From Motilimonas pumila (GTDB lineage: Bacteria; Pseudomonadota; Gammaproteobacteria; Enterobacterales; CBDFNC01), in contig NZ_QZCH01000012.1 of assembly GCF_003596335.1 (NCBI RefSeq), positions 60,611 through 124,610 on the forward strand: a stretch of DNA of 64,000 nt. Reading direction: 5' to 3'. Both the position numbers and the translations under genes were made by a program. A model generated the notes under the pieces. The model was given only the letters and a program-made list of their open reading frames with translations, was not told the origin of the DNA and ran no database searches. Shown here piece after piece: positions 8,862-19,169 of the stretch (position 1 is its first letter; every line of letters starts with the position of its first letter).

Positions 8862-10591
8862 TGAGTTACGAGCCTAAACCAAGTCCAGATAATAGCCTAG
8901 ACGGCCGCGCATTATCAGATAACGAAAGAATTAAAACCGAGAGTGACTTTTTACGAGGCACTATCGCTGAAGCATTAGATGATCAAGTTTATGGTGGCTT
9001 TAGCCCTGACGACATTCAGTTGATCAAATTCCACGGTTTATACCAACAAGATGACCGTGATATTCGTGGCGAACGTAAAAAGCAAAAATTAGATCCTCGT
9101 CATAGCTTCCTATTACGCGCACGTATGCCTGGTGGTGTGTGTACACCTCAGCAGTGGCTGCAAATAGACAAGTATGCGCAAGAGCGCACCATGGTGGGCA
9201 GTATTCGTCTTACAACTCGTCAGACGTTTCAGTATCACGGTATTTTGAAGCGTAATTTACGTCCTATCTTCCAAGGTCTAGATGAAGTTGGCATCGACTC
9301 TATCTTTACTGCGGGTGACGTGAACCGTAATACCCTGTGTACGTCTAACCCAGTTGAGTCAAAGTTCCATGCTGAAATGTATGAACTATCAAAGCAAACC
9401 AGTGAGCATTTCTTACCTAATACCAAAGGGTTTGCAGATCTTTGGTTAAATGGCGAAAAAGTGGCGAGCAATGAAAAACAAAGCGAGCCTTTATACTCAA
9501 ACGTGTATTTGCCGCGTAAGTTCAAAATTGCGTTTGTGATGCCACCGCAAAACGACATAGATGTTCACGCTAACGACATCAGTTTTGTAGCCATAGTGAA
9601 AGACGATGAACTGATTGGTTACAACGTATTAGTGGGTGCAGGCCTTGGTCATACGCACGGTGATAAACGCACACACCCTCGTAAAGCGGATGACTTTGGC
9701 TTTATCGCTAAAAAAGACGTCATTGCGATTTCTGAAGCCATTGTTACCGTTCAACGTGATTGGGGTAACCGTTGCGACCGTCATCTGTCTAAAACTAAGT
9801 ACACCTTAGAGCGGGTTGGCGTTGAAGCATTTAAAGCCGAAGTGGAAGGTCGTTCTGGCATTAAGTTTAAAGCCAGTAAGGACTACAAATTTGAATACCG
9901 CGGCGACCGCATTGGTTGGATTAAAGGTATCGATAACAAGTGGCATTTAACCTTGTTTATCGAAAATGGTCGTATTTTAGATTTCCCTGGCAAACCGTTG
10001 AAAACCGGCATGCGTGAGATAGCTAAAATTCACAAAGGCGATTTCCGTTTAACCGCAAACCAGAATTTAATCATTGCGGGTGTTGCGGATAAAGATAAGA
10101 AGAAAATTGAAAAACTGGCCGTTGAATATGGGCTAAAAACCGCAGATTTGAGTGCGCAGCGTGAAAACTCAATGGCGTGTGTATCCTTCCCAACATGCCC
10201 ACTGGCAATGGCTGAAGCTGAGCGTTACTTGCCAGGTCTTGTGACCAAAGTGGAAGATATGCTGGAAGAGTACGGCGTAGCAGACGAGCATCTAGTACTG
10301 CGTGTGACAGGTTGTCCTAACGGTTGTGGTCGCGCTGCACTGGCTGAGTTTGGTTTAGTCGGTAAAGGCCCTGGTAAATATAACATCTTGCTAGGCGGTA
10401 ACCGTGAAGGTACGCGCTTGCCTAAGATGTACATGGAAAATGTCGACGAAGAAGGCATCTTAGCAGAGTTAGACAGCTTGATCGGTCGCTGGGCGACGGA
10501 GCGAGAAGCTAATGAAGGCTTTGGTGACTTTACTATCCGCGCCGGCATTGTGGAAGAAGTTGTTATCGCGTCACGGGATTTTTATGCCTAA
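8861..10591 (+). CDS. cysI: NADPH-sulfite reductase hemoprotein beta subunit
   Basis: Siroheme-[4Fe-4S] enzyme carrying out the six-electron reduction of sulfite to sulfide with CysJ. 576 aa. Siroheme/substrate residues are visible in [12 protein letters not shown] and GDVNRNTLC, and the four cluster cysteines in [11 protein letters not shown] and [12 protein letters not shown]. The ATG overlaps the cysJ stop by one base (TAATG), indicating coupled translation. Cofactor supply is explained by cysG in the next operon. Confidence 0.97.
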   Translation: MSYEPKPSPDNSLDGRALSDNERIKTESDFLRGTIAEALDDQVYGGFSPDDIQLIKFHGLYQQDDRDIRGERKKQKLDPRHSFLLRARMPGGVCTPQQWLQIDKYAQERTMVGSIRLTTRQTFQYHGILKRNLRPIFQGLDEVGIDSIFTAGDVNRNTLCTSNPVESKFHAEMYELSKQTSEHFLPNTKGFADLWLNGEKVASNEKQSEPLYSNVYLPRKFKIAFVMPPQNDIDVHANDISFVAIVKDDELIGYNVLVGAGLGHTHGDKRTHPRKADDFGFIAKKDVIAISEAIVTVQRDWGNRCDRHLSKTKYTLERVGVEAFKAEVEGRSGIKFKASKDYKFEYRGDRIGWIKGIDNKWHLTLFIENGRILDFPGKPLKTGMREIAKIHKGDFRLTANQNLIIAGVADKDKKKIEKLAVEYGLKTADLSAQRENSMACVSFPTCPLAMAEAERYLPGLVTKVEDMLEEYGVADEHLVLRVTGCPNGCGRAALAEFGLVGKGPGKYNILLGGNREGTRLPKMYMENVDEEGILAELDSLIGRWATEREANEGFGDFTIRAGIVEEVVIASRDFYA

Positions 10592-11345
10592 TCTAAATTT
10601 AGATGCCTTATTAGCGTTAAATGCAGCACAGCGCGCGATTGAGCTGTCAGTTATTAATGAAGAACTGGAACAAATGAGCCCAGTAGAGCGTATTCAATGG
10701 GCGTTTGAAAATTTAGAAGGCGAGTTTGCGTTATCTTCAAGCTTTGGTATTCAATCAGCTGTATCGCTACATATGATGAGCCAATGTAAAGCGGATATTC
10801 CAGTAATCCTGACTGACACGGGTTATTTGTTTTCTGAGACTTATCAGTTTATCGATGAGCTTACTGAACGTTTAGGGTTAAACCTTAAAGTATACCGCGC
10901 GACTACATCAGCGGCCTGGCAGGAAGCTCGTTATGGTAAGTTGTGGGAACAAGGCGTTGATGGCCTAACCAAGTATAATCAAATCAACAAAGTGGAGCCC
11001 ATGAAGCGGGCTTTGAAAGAGTTGAAGGTTAAGACTTGGTTTTCTGGTCTGCGCCGTACTCAATCGTCAAGCCGCGGTAACTTGCCCATTTTAAGTATTC
11101 AAAATGGCTGCTTTAAGTTTTTGCCAATCATAGATTGGAGTAACAAAGACGTGCACTACTACTTGCAAGAGCATAACTTGCCTTACCATCCTTTATGGGA
11201 CCAAGGTTATGTCTCAGTGGGGGATGTGCAAACGTCACGCCCACTTGAGCTGGGAGAGTCAGAAGAAGATACGCGCTTCTTTGGCTTAAAGCGTGAATGT
11301 GGTCTGCATGAAGAAGATGGTGAACACGATGGCAGCGGTATTTAA
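10584..11345 (+). CDS. cysH: Phosphoadenosine phosphosulfate (PAPS) reductase
   Basis: Reduces PAPS to sulfite and PAP using thioredoxin. 253 aa, near the enterobacterial length of 244. It has the PP-loop type nucleotide fold ([34 protein letters not shown]), the [11 protein letters not shown] motif and the catalytic ECGLH near the C-terminus. It lacks the extra cysteine pairs of [4Fe-4S] APS reductases, so PAPS is the likely substrate, in line with cysC in this window. The start at 10584 overlaps the end of cysI by 8 bases. The acidic tail after ECGLH is longer than in E. coli. Confidence 0.96.
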   Translation: MPNLNLDALLALNAAQRAIELSVINEELEQMSPVERIQWAFENLEGEFALSSSFGIQSAVSLHMMSQCKADIPVILTDTGYLFSETYQFIDELTERLGLNLKVYRATTSAAWQEARYGKLWEQGVDGLTKYNQINKVEPMKRALKELKVKTWFSGLRRTQSSSRGNLPILSIQNGCFKFLPIIDWSNKDVHYYLQEHNLPYHPLWDQGYVSVGDVQTSRPLELGESEEDTRFFGLKRECGLHEEDGEHDGSGI

Positions 11346-11361
11346 TTGCCTTTGCTGAAAT

Positions 11362-11388
11362 AAAAAGCGCCTTAGGGCGCTTTTTTTT
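11362..11388. terminator. Terminator after cysH, overlapping the end of a convergent gene
   Basis: Stem AAAAAGCGCC/GGCGCTTTTT with a TTAG loop and eight T on the plus strand. On the minus strand the same bases encode the last residues and the stop of the NfeD-like gene. Confidence 0.88.
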
Positions 11389-11641
11389 GGTTGTCGGATT
11401 GAGGGTGTTTTATTTTCATAACCATGTGGCGAATGAACATAAGTGCGACTAAACACAAGGTAAACAATAACCATTGCTGAGGCCAAGCCATTGGCTCAAA
11501 TCGCATCGTTCCACCCACACAAAATGCGGCTAGGCCGACACAAAATGCCAGGGCTTTCAAGCGTGCTAACTCCAGTAACATCATCAATAGGGCAAAAGAC
11601 AGCCAATGCCATTGATTGACGTGGATTAATAAATCAATCAT
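11372..11641 (-). CDS. Small NfeD-like membrane protein
   Basis: 89 aa with three predicted membrane segments. The N-terminus VNQWHWLSFALLMMLLELARL resembles the WHW...LLLLELL start of NfeD/YbbK-type proteins, but the C-terminal OB-fold domain of those proteins is missing, so it is a short or truncated member. The last codons (QKKAP) and the TAA lie inside the cysH terminator stem and loop. It stands alone on the minus strand; its start codon lies 165 bases from that of the divergently oriented cysG. Function unknown. Confidence 0.6.
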   Translation of the reverse strand: MIDLLIHVNQWHWLSFALLMMLLELARLKALAFCVGLAAFCVGGTMRFEPMAWPQQWLLFTLCLVALMFIRHMVMKIKHPQSDNQKKAP

Positions 11642-11712
11642 AGGTATTATCCTTGCCGATTAATCTGGATTTTCGCATCTTTTATAACTCAATTGTTTGT
11701 CTTTGGTGTTTT

Positions 11713-11742
11713 TTATTCCCAAATGGAATATGAGATTCTCAT
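11713..11742. promoter_or_regulatory. Two adjacent palindromes upstream of cysG
   Basis: TATTCC-CAAAT-GGAATA (11714-11730, taken with its leading T gives the TTATTCC seen before cysJ) is followed directly by ATGAGA-T-TCTCAT (11730-11742). They lie 65-95 bases before the cysG start. Likely operator sites; CysB is a guess from pathway context. Confidence 0.4.
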
Positions 11743-11806
11743 TAATTATTTTACGAGATATCAGTCTCAATTTATAGTTGCTCAACTTGCGAACCTAGGT
11801 GTTTTT

Positions 11807-13222
11807 ATGGATTACCTCCCAATTTTTACCAAACTACAGAGCCAACCATGCTTAGTTGTTGGTGCGGGTGAAGTCGCAATCCGTAAAATTCATTTGTTAC
11901 TGCGGGCTGGCGCCGAAGTAACGGTATGTGGCATCGAGTGTCGCCCCGAAATTGCAGAGTTAGCAGAGCAGGGCAAATTGACCCTTTTACTACAGGCGTT
12001 TGATGAGTCTATGGTATCGGGTGTTCGTTTGGTGATTGCAGCAACTGACAGTATTGACGTGAACAAACAAGTGGCCACCGTTGCAGATGCCCAAGGCATC
12101 TTTGTTAACGTGATTAACGAGCCTGAGCAAGGCAGTTTTGTGATGCCTTCGATTGTTGACCGCTCGCCCATGTTAATTGCCATTTCCAGTGCCGGTCATG
12201 CCCCCGTATTGGCGCGTATGATAAGAGAGAAGCTGGAAGGTATTTTACCTAAGCATATCGGCCCGCTGACTGCGTTAGCTGGGCAGTTTCGCGAAACGGT
12301 GAAACAACAATTAGCGAAACCCACCGCAAGACGTCGATTTTGGGAAACGCTATTTAGCCGAGGTGAAGTGGCCAGCTTGCTTGAAAAAGGTCAAGGCCAG
12401 CAAGCGCAGCAAAAAATCTTAAGCTCGTTAGAAGGTTTCACGGCTCAAGGTGAAGTAGCTCTCGTTGGCGCAGGACCGGGCGACCCATCGCTGATAACGC
12501 TCAAGGCGTTACAGTTGATGCAGCAAGCAGACATTGTATTGTTTGATCAGTTGGTTTCAACCGAGACCTTAGAGCTGGTTCGCAAAGATGCTAAATTAGT
12601 GAATGTGGGCAAAGAAGCCGGCAAGCACAGCGTGATACAAGAAAAAACCAACGAGTTGTTGGTGCAATACGCCAAAGCCGGCAAGAAAGTCGTGCGATTA
12701 AAAGGCGGCGACCCGTTTATTTTCGGTCGCGGCGGCGAAGAATTAGAAGAGTTAATCGAACACCAGATACCGTTCCAAGTGGTGCCAGGGGTGACTGCCG
12801 CGTCAGGTTGTTCCAGTTATGCAGGTATTCCGTTAACTCATCGAGATTATGCTCAGTCAGTAGTATTTGTGACGGGGCACAATAAGGCTCAAGGGGCAGG
12901 ACCTAACTGGGCCTCCTTAGCGCAAGCCAATCAAACCTGTGTGTTTTATATGGGGTTATTGCAATCCGCTAAGATACAGCAGAATTTAATAGAAGCAGGT
13001 CGCGCAGCGTCGACCCCAGTGGCCATAGTGTCAAAGGGAACGCGGCAAGACCAACAAGTTATTACAGGGCAGTTATCACAGTTGGTGGAACTGAGCCAAG
13101 AGGTGCAACCTCCGGCTTTGATCATCGTCGGTGAAGTCGTCAGTCTTGCAGATAAGTTAGCCTGGTTTGGCCAACAAGCAGACGCCGGTCAAGCTGCCTC
13201 ATCATTAATAAATCTAGCCTAA
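11807..13222 (+). CDS. cysG: Siroheme synthase (fused three-activity CysG)
   Basis: Makes siroheme from uroporphyrinogen III. The N-terminal half is precorrin-2 dehydrogenase/ferrochelatase (MDYLPIFTKL, NAD site CLVVGAGEVAIRK); the C-terminal half from about residue 215 is SAM-dependent uroporphyrinogen methyltransferase (LVGAGPGDPSLITLKAL, VRLKGGDPFIFGRGGEE, VPGVTAASGCSSYAGIPLTHR). 471 aa, E. coli 457. The start at 11807 matches the E. coli N-terminus, with AGGT 6 bases before; open codons continue upstream but are AT-rich and non-coding in appearance. First gene of the cysG-D-N-SLC13-C-Q run; 11-base gap to cysD. Confidence 0.95.
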   Translation: MDYLPIFTKLQSQPCLVVGAGEVAIRKIHLLLRAGAEVTVCGIECRPEIAELAEQGKLTLLLQAFDESMVSGVRLVIAATDSIDVNKQVATVADAQGIFVNVINEPEQGSFVMPSIVDRSPMLIAISSAGHAPVLARMIREKLEGILPKHIGPLTALAGQFRETVKQQLAKPTARRRFWETLFSRGEVASLLEKGQGQQAQQKILSSLEGFTAQGEVALVGAGPGDPSLITLKALQLMQQADIVLFDQLVSTETLELVRKDAKLVNVGKEAGKHSVIQEKTNELLVQYAKAGKKVVRLKGGDPFIFGRGGEELEELIEHQIPFQVVPGVTAASGCSSYAGIPLTHRDYAQSVVFVTGHNKAQGAGPNWASLAQANQTCVFYMGLLQSAKIQQNLIEAGRAASTPVAIVSKGTRQDQQVITGQLSQLVELSQEVQPPALIIVGEVVSLADKLAWFGQQADAGQAASSLINLA

Positions 13223-13233
13223 CGGAGTAGAAA

Positions 13234-14142
13234 ATGGACCAACAAAGGTTAACACACCTTAAGCAGTTGGAAGCAGAAAGCATTCACATTATTCGTGAAG
13301 TAGCCGCCGAGTTCGATAACCCGGTGATGTTGTATTCAATTGGTAAGGACTCAGCAGTGATGCTGCACCTGGCGCGTAAAGCTTTTTACCCAGGTAAGCT
13401 GCCATTTCCTTTGTTACACGTTGACACTGACTGGAAATTCAAAGAAATGATTGAATTTCGTGACAGACTAGCAAAAGAGTATGGTTTTGATTTATTAGTG
13501 CACAAAAACCCTGAAGGGTTGGCGATGAACATTAACCCATTTGTTCATGGCAGCTCAAAACACACAGATATTATGAAAACCCAAGGCTTAAAGCAGGCTT
13601 TGAACGAGCACAAATTTGATGCTGCGTTCGGTGGTGCACGCCGTGATGAAGAAAAATCGCGTGCCAAAGAGCGAGTGTACTCTTTCCGTGATAAGAACCA
13701 CAGATGGGACCCTAAAAACCAACGTCCTGAGCTATGGAATACCTACAACGGTGCAGTAAACCAAGGCGAAAGTATTCGTGTATTCCCTCTATCAAACTGG
13801 ACTGAGTTGGATATCTGGCAGTACATTTTCTTAGAAAATATCGAAATTGTCCCGCTTTACCTTGCCAAAGAGCGCCCTGTGGTTGAGCGCGATGGCACGT
13901 TAATCATGGTTGATGACGAGCGTATGCCGCTAGAAGAAGGCGAAGTACCACAAATGAAGAAAGTACGTTTCCGTACCTTAGGTTGTTACCCGCTAACGGG
14001 GGCGATTGAGTCTGAAGCTGAAACCTTAAGCGAAATCATTGAAGAAATGCTACTGGCTAAAACCAGTGAGCGCCAAGGTCGTCTTATCGACAGTGACCAA
14101 GCGGCATCAATGGAATTGAAGAAACGTGAAGGTTATTTCTAA
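13234..14142 (+). CDS. cysD: Sulfate adenylyltransferase subunit 2
   Basis: Catalytic subunit of ATP sulfurylase, forming APS from sulfate and ATP with the GTPase CysN. 302 aa, same length as E. coli CysD. PP-loop [13 protein letters not shown], plus [18 protein letters not shown] and [15 protein letters not shown]. The start has CGGAG upstream. Placed between cysG and cysN with gaps of 11 bases on both sides. Confidence 0.97.
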   Translation: MDQQRLTHLKQLEAESIHIIREVAAEFDNPVMLYSIGKDSAVMLHLARKAFYPGKLPFPLLHVDTDWKFKEMIEFRDRLAKEYGFDLLVHKNPEGLAMNINPFVHGSSKHTDIMKTQGLKQALNEHKFDAAFGGARRDEEKSRAKERVYSFRDKNHRWDPKNQRPELWNTYNGAVNQGESIRVFPLSNWTELDIWQYIFLENIEIVPLYLAKERPVVERDGTLIMVDDERMPLEEGEVPQMKKVRFRTLGCYPLTGAIESEAETLSEIIEEMLLAKTSERQGRLIDSDQAASMELKKREGYF

Positions 14143-14153
14143 GGGATAAGACA

Positions 14154-15581
14154 ATGAACAGCTTAATCGAAAAAGAATTAGAAGCGTCAGGTAGCATTGA
14201 ACAATACCTAACGAAACAACAACACAAAAGCCTACTTCGTTTACTGACTTGTGGCAGTGTTGATGACGGTAAAAGTACCCTGATTGGTCGTCTATTACAC
14301 GACAGCGCGCAAATCTATGAAGATCAGCTTGCTACGTTGCACTCTGACAGCCAAAAAATGGGTAATGCCGGTGAAGCATTAGACCTTGCACTATTGGTAG
14401 ATGGCTTAGCCGCTGAGCGTGAGCAAGGCATTACGATTGATGTTGCTTACCGTTACTTTTCAACTGAAAAGCGTAAGTTCATCATTGCTGACACCCCAGG
14501 GCATGAGCAATACACGCGTAACATGGCAACAGGTGCATCTACCTGTGAGCTAGCCGTTATCTTGATTGACGCCCGTTACGGCGTATTAACGCAGACTAAA
14601 CGTCACAGCTTTATTGCTTCACAGCTAGGCATCAAGCATTTTGTCGTTGCGGTTAACAAGATGGATTTAGTGGATTTCTCCGAAGAGAAATTTGAAGCCA
14701 TTAAGCGTGATTACCTTGAGTTTGCGGAAGGCTTAGCAGACATCAACATCAGTTTTGTGCCTCTGTCAGCCCTTAACGGTGACAACGTAGTGAGCAAAAG
14801 CGAATCGATGTCATGGTACCAAGGCAAGCCATTACTGACATTATTAGAAGACGTACAAGTACAAGGTGAGCTGCTACAAAAAGACTTCCGTCTTCCGGTG
14901 CAGTACGTTAACCGTCCAAACCTCGACTTCCGTGGTTTTGCCGGTACTATCGCTGGCGGTCAAGTTGCGGTAGGTGATGCCATCACAGCGCTGCCTTCTG
15001 GCAAACAGTCTGTAGTGAAAGAAATCGTGACTTTTGATGGTAATCTTGAGTCTGCTTTTGCAGGTCAAGCTATTACTTTGACGTTGGAAGATGAAATCGA
15101 CGTCAGCCGCGGTGACGTAATTGTTAAAACGGGTCACGAGCCATTATTGGGTAACGCGTTTGAAGCTAACATCGTATGGATGACAGAGGACGCGCTTGTT
15201 CCTGGTCGTCAATATGACTTCAAATTAGCGACCAAGAAAACGCCTGGTTTTGTGTCTGCAATCAAGCAACAAATTGACGTTAACACCCTAGCGCGCTCTG
15301 ACGCCAGCCAACTAGAGCTGAATGCGATTGCAACCTGTCAGGTTGAACTAGAAGAAACGGTTGCATTTGACCTTTACCGTGACGTACCTAATACAGGTAG
15401 CTTTATCATCATTGATCGTCTAACTAACGTTACAGTTGGTGCGGGCATGATCCAGCAAGCGGCAACAGCACAAGCAGCAACACACGAGTACAGTGAGTTT
15501 GAATTAGAGTTTAATTCATTGGTTCGTAAACACTTCCCGCACTGGCAAGCGCTTGATATCAGCAAGCTAGCGGAGAAGTAA
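14154..15581 (+). CDS. cysN: Sulfate adenylyltransferase subunit 1 (GTPase)
   Basis: GTPase that drives APS formation by CysD. 475 aa, equal to E. coli CysN. EF-Tu-like G motifs: G1 [10 protein letters not shown]3 [13 protein letters not shown]4 NKMD, with switch [16 protein letters not shown]; beta-barrel domains follow. It is not fused to an APS kinase domain, in keeping with the separate cysC downstream. AAGGGAT precedes the ATG. Confidence 0.97.
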   Translation: MNSLIEKELEASGSIEQYLTKQQHKSLLRLLTCGSVDDGKSTLIGRLLHDSAQIYEDQLATLHSDSQKMGNAGEALDLALLVDGLAAEREQGITIDVAYRYFSTEKRKFIIADTPGHEQYTRNMATGASTCELAVILIDARYGVLTQTKRHSFIASQLGIKHFVVAVNKMDLVDFSEEKFEAIKRDYLEFAEGLADINISFVPLSALNGDNVVSKSESMSWYQGKPLLTLLEDVQVQGELLQKDFRLPVQYVNRPNLDFRGFAGTIAGGQVAVGDAITALPSGKQSVVKEIVTFDGNLESAFAGQAITLTLEDEIDVSRGDVIVKTGHEPLLGNAFEANIVWMTEDALVPGRQYDFKLATKKTPGFVSAIKQQIDVNTLARSDASQLELNAIATCQVELEETVAFDLYRDVPNTGSFIIIDRLTNVTVGAGMIQQAATAQAATHEYSEFELEFNSLVRKHFPHWQALDISKLAEK

Positions 15582-15585
15582 TCCG

Positions 15586-17313
15586 ATGACGCTAGACCAA
15601 GGATGGGTTTTAGTTATATTAGCAGTGTTAGTTACGCTGTTAATTGCTTCCAAATTAAGGCCTGCCTTGTTGTTTGGCGTTGCGGTTTTAATCTGTTACT
15701 TAGCCGGATTGCTGCAGCTACCGGCTATTATTGACAGTTTCAGCAATACTTCCTTGTTGGTATTGGTGTTGTTATTGGTGGTCTCCACCGCTATCGAAAA
15801 AACAAGGCTGATATCCTGGATCAGTCAGCAATTATCCAGTGGCAGTTATTTTAGTGTGGTGGGCAAGCTGGGTTTGTCGACGGCATTTTTATCTTCGTTC
15901 ACCAATAATACCGCAGTTGTTGCGTCATTAATTGGCGCCATAAAGCGCAATAGTCATCATGCGCCTTCGCGGTTATTAATCCCGCTTTCTTATTCCGCTA
16001 TTTTTGGCGGCACCTTAACCTTAATTGGTACTTCCACTAACCTGATAGTTAATAGTTTTGTAGTGGATGCAGGTTTACCAAGCTTAGGTTTTTTCGAATT
16101 TTCTTTGGTTGGTTTAGCCGGTTTTGTGGCCGGTATGATAGTACTAATGATACTCAGTCCCGGGTTACCAGACACTAAAGCCAGTCAAAGTGAACAAGCG
16201 GACTATTTTTTAGAGGCTAGGGTCAACTCCGGCTCTCCGTTAATTGGTAAAACGGTTTCCCAAAACAACCTGCGTAACTTACAACAACTTTACTTAGCAG
16301 AAATCGTTCGAGATGGTCATCGCATATGCCCTGTATCTCCAGATGAGTGTTTATTGAAAAATGATGTATTGCTGTTTTGTGGTAACGTTGAAAGCGTAGG
16401 GATATTGCAAGATTTTCCTGGTTTAGACCTATTTGCCGAGCACCACCTTAAAGGCCAAGACCTGGTGGAAGTTATCGTCAGTCACAGCGCCTCAATTAAA
16501 GGCAAAAGCATTAAAGAGTGTCACTTTCGTGAAGAGTTTGACGCGGTTGTGGTGGCGATTCGCCGGGGTCATACGCCACTAGAGGGTGGCTTAGGTAATA
16601 TTTTATTACGCGAAGGCGATACTTTGGTACTGGCCCCAGGAAAAAGCTTCTATAAAAATAAACGATTAGCGCGAGAGTTTGTCGTGGTCAGTGGAGTTGA
16701 TGCGAGTACCCGCCTAAACAGTAAGCGTAGTGCGGGTGTTATGCTTGGTTTTACCAGCGTAATTGCATTGGCTGTGTTAGATATATTTCCCTTAATCAAA
16801 GGGTTGATAGTATTTTTAATTGCATTACTTGCGACAAGCACATTAAGTTGGAACGAAGTAAAGCGCCGTTTTCCTTTTGAGATTTGGGTCGTGGTTGGGT
16901 CCGCATTAAGCATTGCTCATCTGATGACTGAAACAGGTCTGGCATTGCGACTTGGAGAGTTAATTCAAGCGCAGTTTAATGGCTTTGGGGTCATGGGAGC
17001 CTTTATTGCTGTGTTCCTTATCACGCTTATCTTGACCGAAGTGATTACCAACAACGCGGCTGCAGCGCTGGCTTTCCCCATTGCTTATAGTTTAGCGATC
17101 AGTTACGGCGTGAGTCCTATGCCTTTTATTATGGCGGTGATATTTGGCGCCAGTTCCAGCTTTATTTCGCCATATGGCTATCAAACCAACCTGATGGTGT
17201 ATAGCGCGGGCAACTACCGTTTAAAAGATTATTTGAAAATAGGCATCCCTGTGTCGGTCGCCTATTCCGCAACGGTATTAACTACCATTCCAATATTTTT
17301 CCCTTTTAGTTAG
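15586..17313 (+). CDS. SLC13/DASS-type permease with RCK_C domains, probable sulfate carrier
   Basis: 575-aa membrane protein with about 11-12 hydrophobic segments in two halves (residues 1-190 and 380-575), separated by a soluble stretch (about 205-375) that reads as two TrkA_C/RCK_C repeats ([16 protein letters not shown]..., [23 protein letters not shown]...). Conserved SNT-type loops are [20 protein letters not shown] and [11 protein letters not shown]. It lies 4 bases after cysN and 8 before cysC, so it is co-transcribed with APS/PAPS genes. Sulfate or another sulfur oxyanion as substrate is inferred from this context; no CysTWA/Sbp transporter is seen in the window. Confidence 0.85.
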   Translation: MTLDQGWVLVILAVLVTLLIASKLRPALLFGVAVLICYLAGLLQLPAIIDSFSNTSLLVLVLLLVVSTAIEKTRLISWISQQLSSGSYFSVVGKLGLSTAFLSSFTNNTAVVASLIGAIKRNSHHAPSRLLIPLSYSAIFGGTLTLIGTSTNLIVNSFVVDAGLPSLGFFEFSLVGLAGFVAGMIVLMILSPGLPDTKASQSEQADYFLEARVNSGSPLIGKTVSQNNLRNLQQLYLAEIVRDGHRICPVSPDECLLKNDVLLFCGNVESVGILQDFPGLDLFAEHHLKGQDLVEVIVSHSASIKGKSIKECHFREEFDAVVVAIRRGHTPLEGGLGNILLREGDTLVLAPGKSFYKNKRLAREFVVVSGVDASTRLNSKRSAGVMLGFTSVIALAVLDIFPLIKGLIVFLIALLATSTLSWNEVKRRFPFEIWVVVGSALSIAHLMTETGLALRLGELIQAQFNGFGVMGAFIAVFLITLILTEVITNNAAAALAFPIAYSLAISYGVSPMPFIMAVIFGASSSFISPYGYQTNLMVYSAGNYRLKDYLKIGIPVSVAYSATVLTTIPIFFPFS

Positions 17314-17321
17314 GACGTTTC

Positions 17322-17924
17322 ATGGCAGATGAAAATATAGTGTGGCATCAGCACGACATTGCAAAGCAAGAGCGCAGCCAGCAAAAAAAACAAAAAGCCT
17401 GTGTTCTGTGGTTTACTGGTTTAAGCGGCGCAGGTAAGTCTACCGTTGCGGGTGCAGTGGAACAGCGTTTACACGAAATGAATGCTCATACTTACTTGTT
17501 AGATGGCGATAACGTGCGCCATGGCTTATGCGGTGACTTGGGTTTTAGCGACGAAGATCGCAAAGAAAATATCCGCCGAGTGGGTGAAGTAGCTAAACTC
17601 ATGGTAGATGCAGGATTGCTTGTCTTAACAGCATTTATCTCGCCTCATCGCGCAGAGCGTCAATTAGTTCGCGACTTGCTACCAGATGCCGAGTTTATCG
17701 AAGTCTTTGTTGATGTTCCCTTAGATATTTGTGAGCAGCGCGATCCAAAAGGCTTGTACAAAAAAGCACGTGCCGGAGAAATTAAGAACTTTACTGGCAT
17801 AGACTCTGTTTATGAAGCGCCCGATAACCCTGAAATTCGCGTTGAAAATGGCGACCAGCCACTGTCGATAGCAGTCGATCAAATCATTCAATATTTGGAG
17901 CAACATGGCTACCTCAACCAATAA
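17322..17924 (+). CDS. cysC: Adenylylsulfate (APS) kinase
   Basis: Phosphorylates APS to PAPS. 200 aa, E. coli 201. Walker [10 protein letters not shown] near residue 35, then [19 protein letters not shown], the [15 protein letters not shown] segment, and the lid region [20 protein letters not shown]. Eight bases after the SLC13 gene; its end overlaps cysQ by 20 bases. Confidence 0.96.
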   Translation: MADENIVWHQHDIAKQERSQQKKQKACVLWFTGLSGAGKSTVAGAVEQRLHEMNAHTYLLDGDNVRHGLCGDLGFSDEDRKENIRRVGEVAKLMVDAGLLVLTAFISPHRAERQLVRDLLPDAEFIEVFVDVPLDICEQRDPKGLYKKARAGEIKNFTGIDSVYEAPDNPEIRVENGDQPLSIAVDQIIQYLEQHGYLNQ

Positions 17925-18666
17925 TCTAATACAAAGTGTTTGTGATATTGCCCGCCAAGCGGGTGAAGACATTCTGGTAATTTATCAGCGTGACTTTGCA
18001 GTGCAAACCAAAGCCGATGAGTCGCCTTTGACCGAAGCAGACCTTGCCGCCCACAAACGAATTGTGGCAGGTTTGAAAGCATTAACCCCTGATATCCCTA
18101 TTTTGTCTGAAGAAGACGCGAATATCAGCTGGCAAGAGCGCCAACAATGGCAAAAATTTTGGCTGGTCGACCCACTAGACGGCACCAAAGAGTTTATTAA
18201 GAAAAACGGTGAATTTACCGTTAACATTGCATTAATTGAGAATAACCAGCCTGTATTAGGTGTGGTGTTTGCTCCGGTGTTGGACAAAATGTATTTTGCT
18301 GATGACGAAGGTGCATTTTTAACTTCTAGCGCTGGCACAAGAAAGCTGAACGTAGTGACGCCAGCAGCAGGCGAAGTGATTAAAGTGGTGGGAAGTCGCT
18401 CTCATCCAAGCCCAGATTTGGCTGAATACCTCACCCGGTTTGAGCAACATGAGATGGTCCCTGTGGGCAGCTCATTGAAGTTTTGTATGGTCGCTGAAGG
18501 TTTAGCGCACACTTACCCAAGACTTGGACCAACGATGAACTGGGACACAGGTGCTGGCCATTGCGTCGCTGAAAAAGCGGGCGCTAAAGTACGCCAGTTA
18601 GATGGCTCGCCATTACGATACAATCACCAAGAGTCTTTACTCAACCCGTACTTTGAAGTCGTTTAG
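17905..18666 (+). CDS. cysQ: 3'(2'),5'-bisphosphate nucleotidase
   Basis: Hydrolyses PAP, the by-product of CysH, to AMP, and may control PAPS levels. 253 aa, FIG/inositol-phosphatase fold: metal motif LSEEDA, then [23 protein letters not shown], and C-terminal [18 protein letters not shown] with GGAG 4 bases upstream lies inside the end of cysC, indicating coupling. Last gene of the sulfate activation operon. Confidence 0.95.
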   Translation: MATSTNNLIQSVCDIARQAGEDILVIYQRDFAVQTKADESPLTEADLAAHKRIVAGLKALTPDIPILSEEDANISWQERQQWQKFWLVDPLDGTKEFIKKNGEFTVNIALIENNQPVLGVVFAPVLDKMYFADDEGAFLTSSAGTRKLNVVTPAAGEVIKVVGSRSHPSPDLAEYLTRFEQHEMVPVGSSLKFCMVAEGLAHTYPRLGPTMNWDTGAGHCVAEKAGAKVRQLDGSPLRYNHQESLLNPYFEVV

Positions 18667-18688
18667 GCATTCACTGACTTGATTACTT

Positions 18689-18720
18689 GAGCTTTTCTGT
18701 CACAGAAGATTGAAAAGCTC
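18689..18720 (+). terminator. Hairpin after cysQ
   Basis: Stem GAGCTTTT/AAAAGCTC with a 16-base loop that itself contains TCTGT-C-ACAGA. Only a short AT-rich tract follows, so termination strength is uncertain. Confidence 0.45.
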
Positions 18721-18809
18721 ATTATTTATGCATCCCACCGTTTTAAACTTTCTTTTACTGAACCCAGCTCACCCGTTCCTAATGGCGTTTTGGTTTATAT
18801 CTAATTGAT

Positions 18810-18843
18810 ATTCAGCTTTTATTCAGCTTTGCTTTGGCATAAT
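18810..18843 (+). promoter_or_regulatory. 11-bp tandem direct repeat over a promoter
   Basis: ATTCAGCTTT occurs at 18810-18819 and 18821-18830, an 11-bp period, followed 7 bases later by CATAAT (18838-18843), a -10-like hexamer. The repeats cover the -35 position, as do sites of OmpR/PhoB-type response regulators. They precede the small secreted-protein gene at 18876. Confidence 0.45.
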
Positions 18844-18875
18844 GAAGCCAGTTAAATGAATCAGAGAGAATAACA

Positions 18876-19124
18876 ATGAAAAAGATTATTAACGCTGTGC
18901 TTATCACTTTATTAATGTTGACGGCTGTGCCAGCAACTGCTGCGAAATACAATCATTCAGGCATTAAAAAAGTCATTCGCCATAATGGTTTTAGCTGTAA
19001 AGACGTGAAGAAAGTTAACAGCATACAGCAGTCAAAATGGCTTAACGTAGTGTGCCGCCAGTTCAATGACAACATGGCACGCTTTAAAGTGAACGTGAAA
19101 ACTGAAAAAGCTTACAAATTATAA
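18876..19124 (+). CDS. Small secreted hypothetical protein, 82 aa
   Basis: Clear signal peptide (MKKIINAVLITLLMLTAVPATAA), then a short basic mature domain of about 60 residues rich in Lys and Asn with two cysteines (FSCKDV and VVCRQF) that could form a disulfide in the periplasm. AGAGAGAA precedes the ATG. A promoter with an 11-bp direct repeat lies just upstream. I do not recognise the family. It is convergent with ppk2. Confidence 0.65.
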   Translation: MKKIINAVLITLLMLTAVPATAAKYNHSGIKKVIRHNGFSCKDVKKVNSIQQSKWLNVVCRQFNDNMARFKVNVKTEKAYKL

Positions 19125-19132
19125 TCTGTTTA

Positions 19133-19157
19133 CCCTAAGCAACCGGGTCGCCTAGGG
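19133..19157. terminator. Hairpin between convergent genes
   Basis: CCCTAAGC and GCCTAGGG pair (7 of 8) around a 9-base loop, between the 82-aa gene and ppk2. There is no T tract, so the role is uncertain. Confidence 0.3.
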
Positions 19158-19169
19158 CAAGAATCCGCT

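Noticed and set aside
11725..11747. Possible Fur box before cysG
   Set aside because: The palindrome ATGAGA-T-TCTCAT does not fit the 19-bp GATAAT repeat pattern when aligned base by base.
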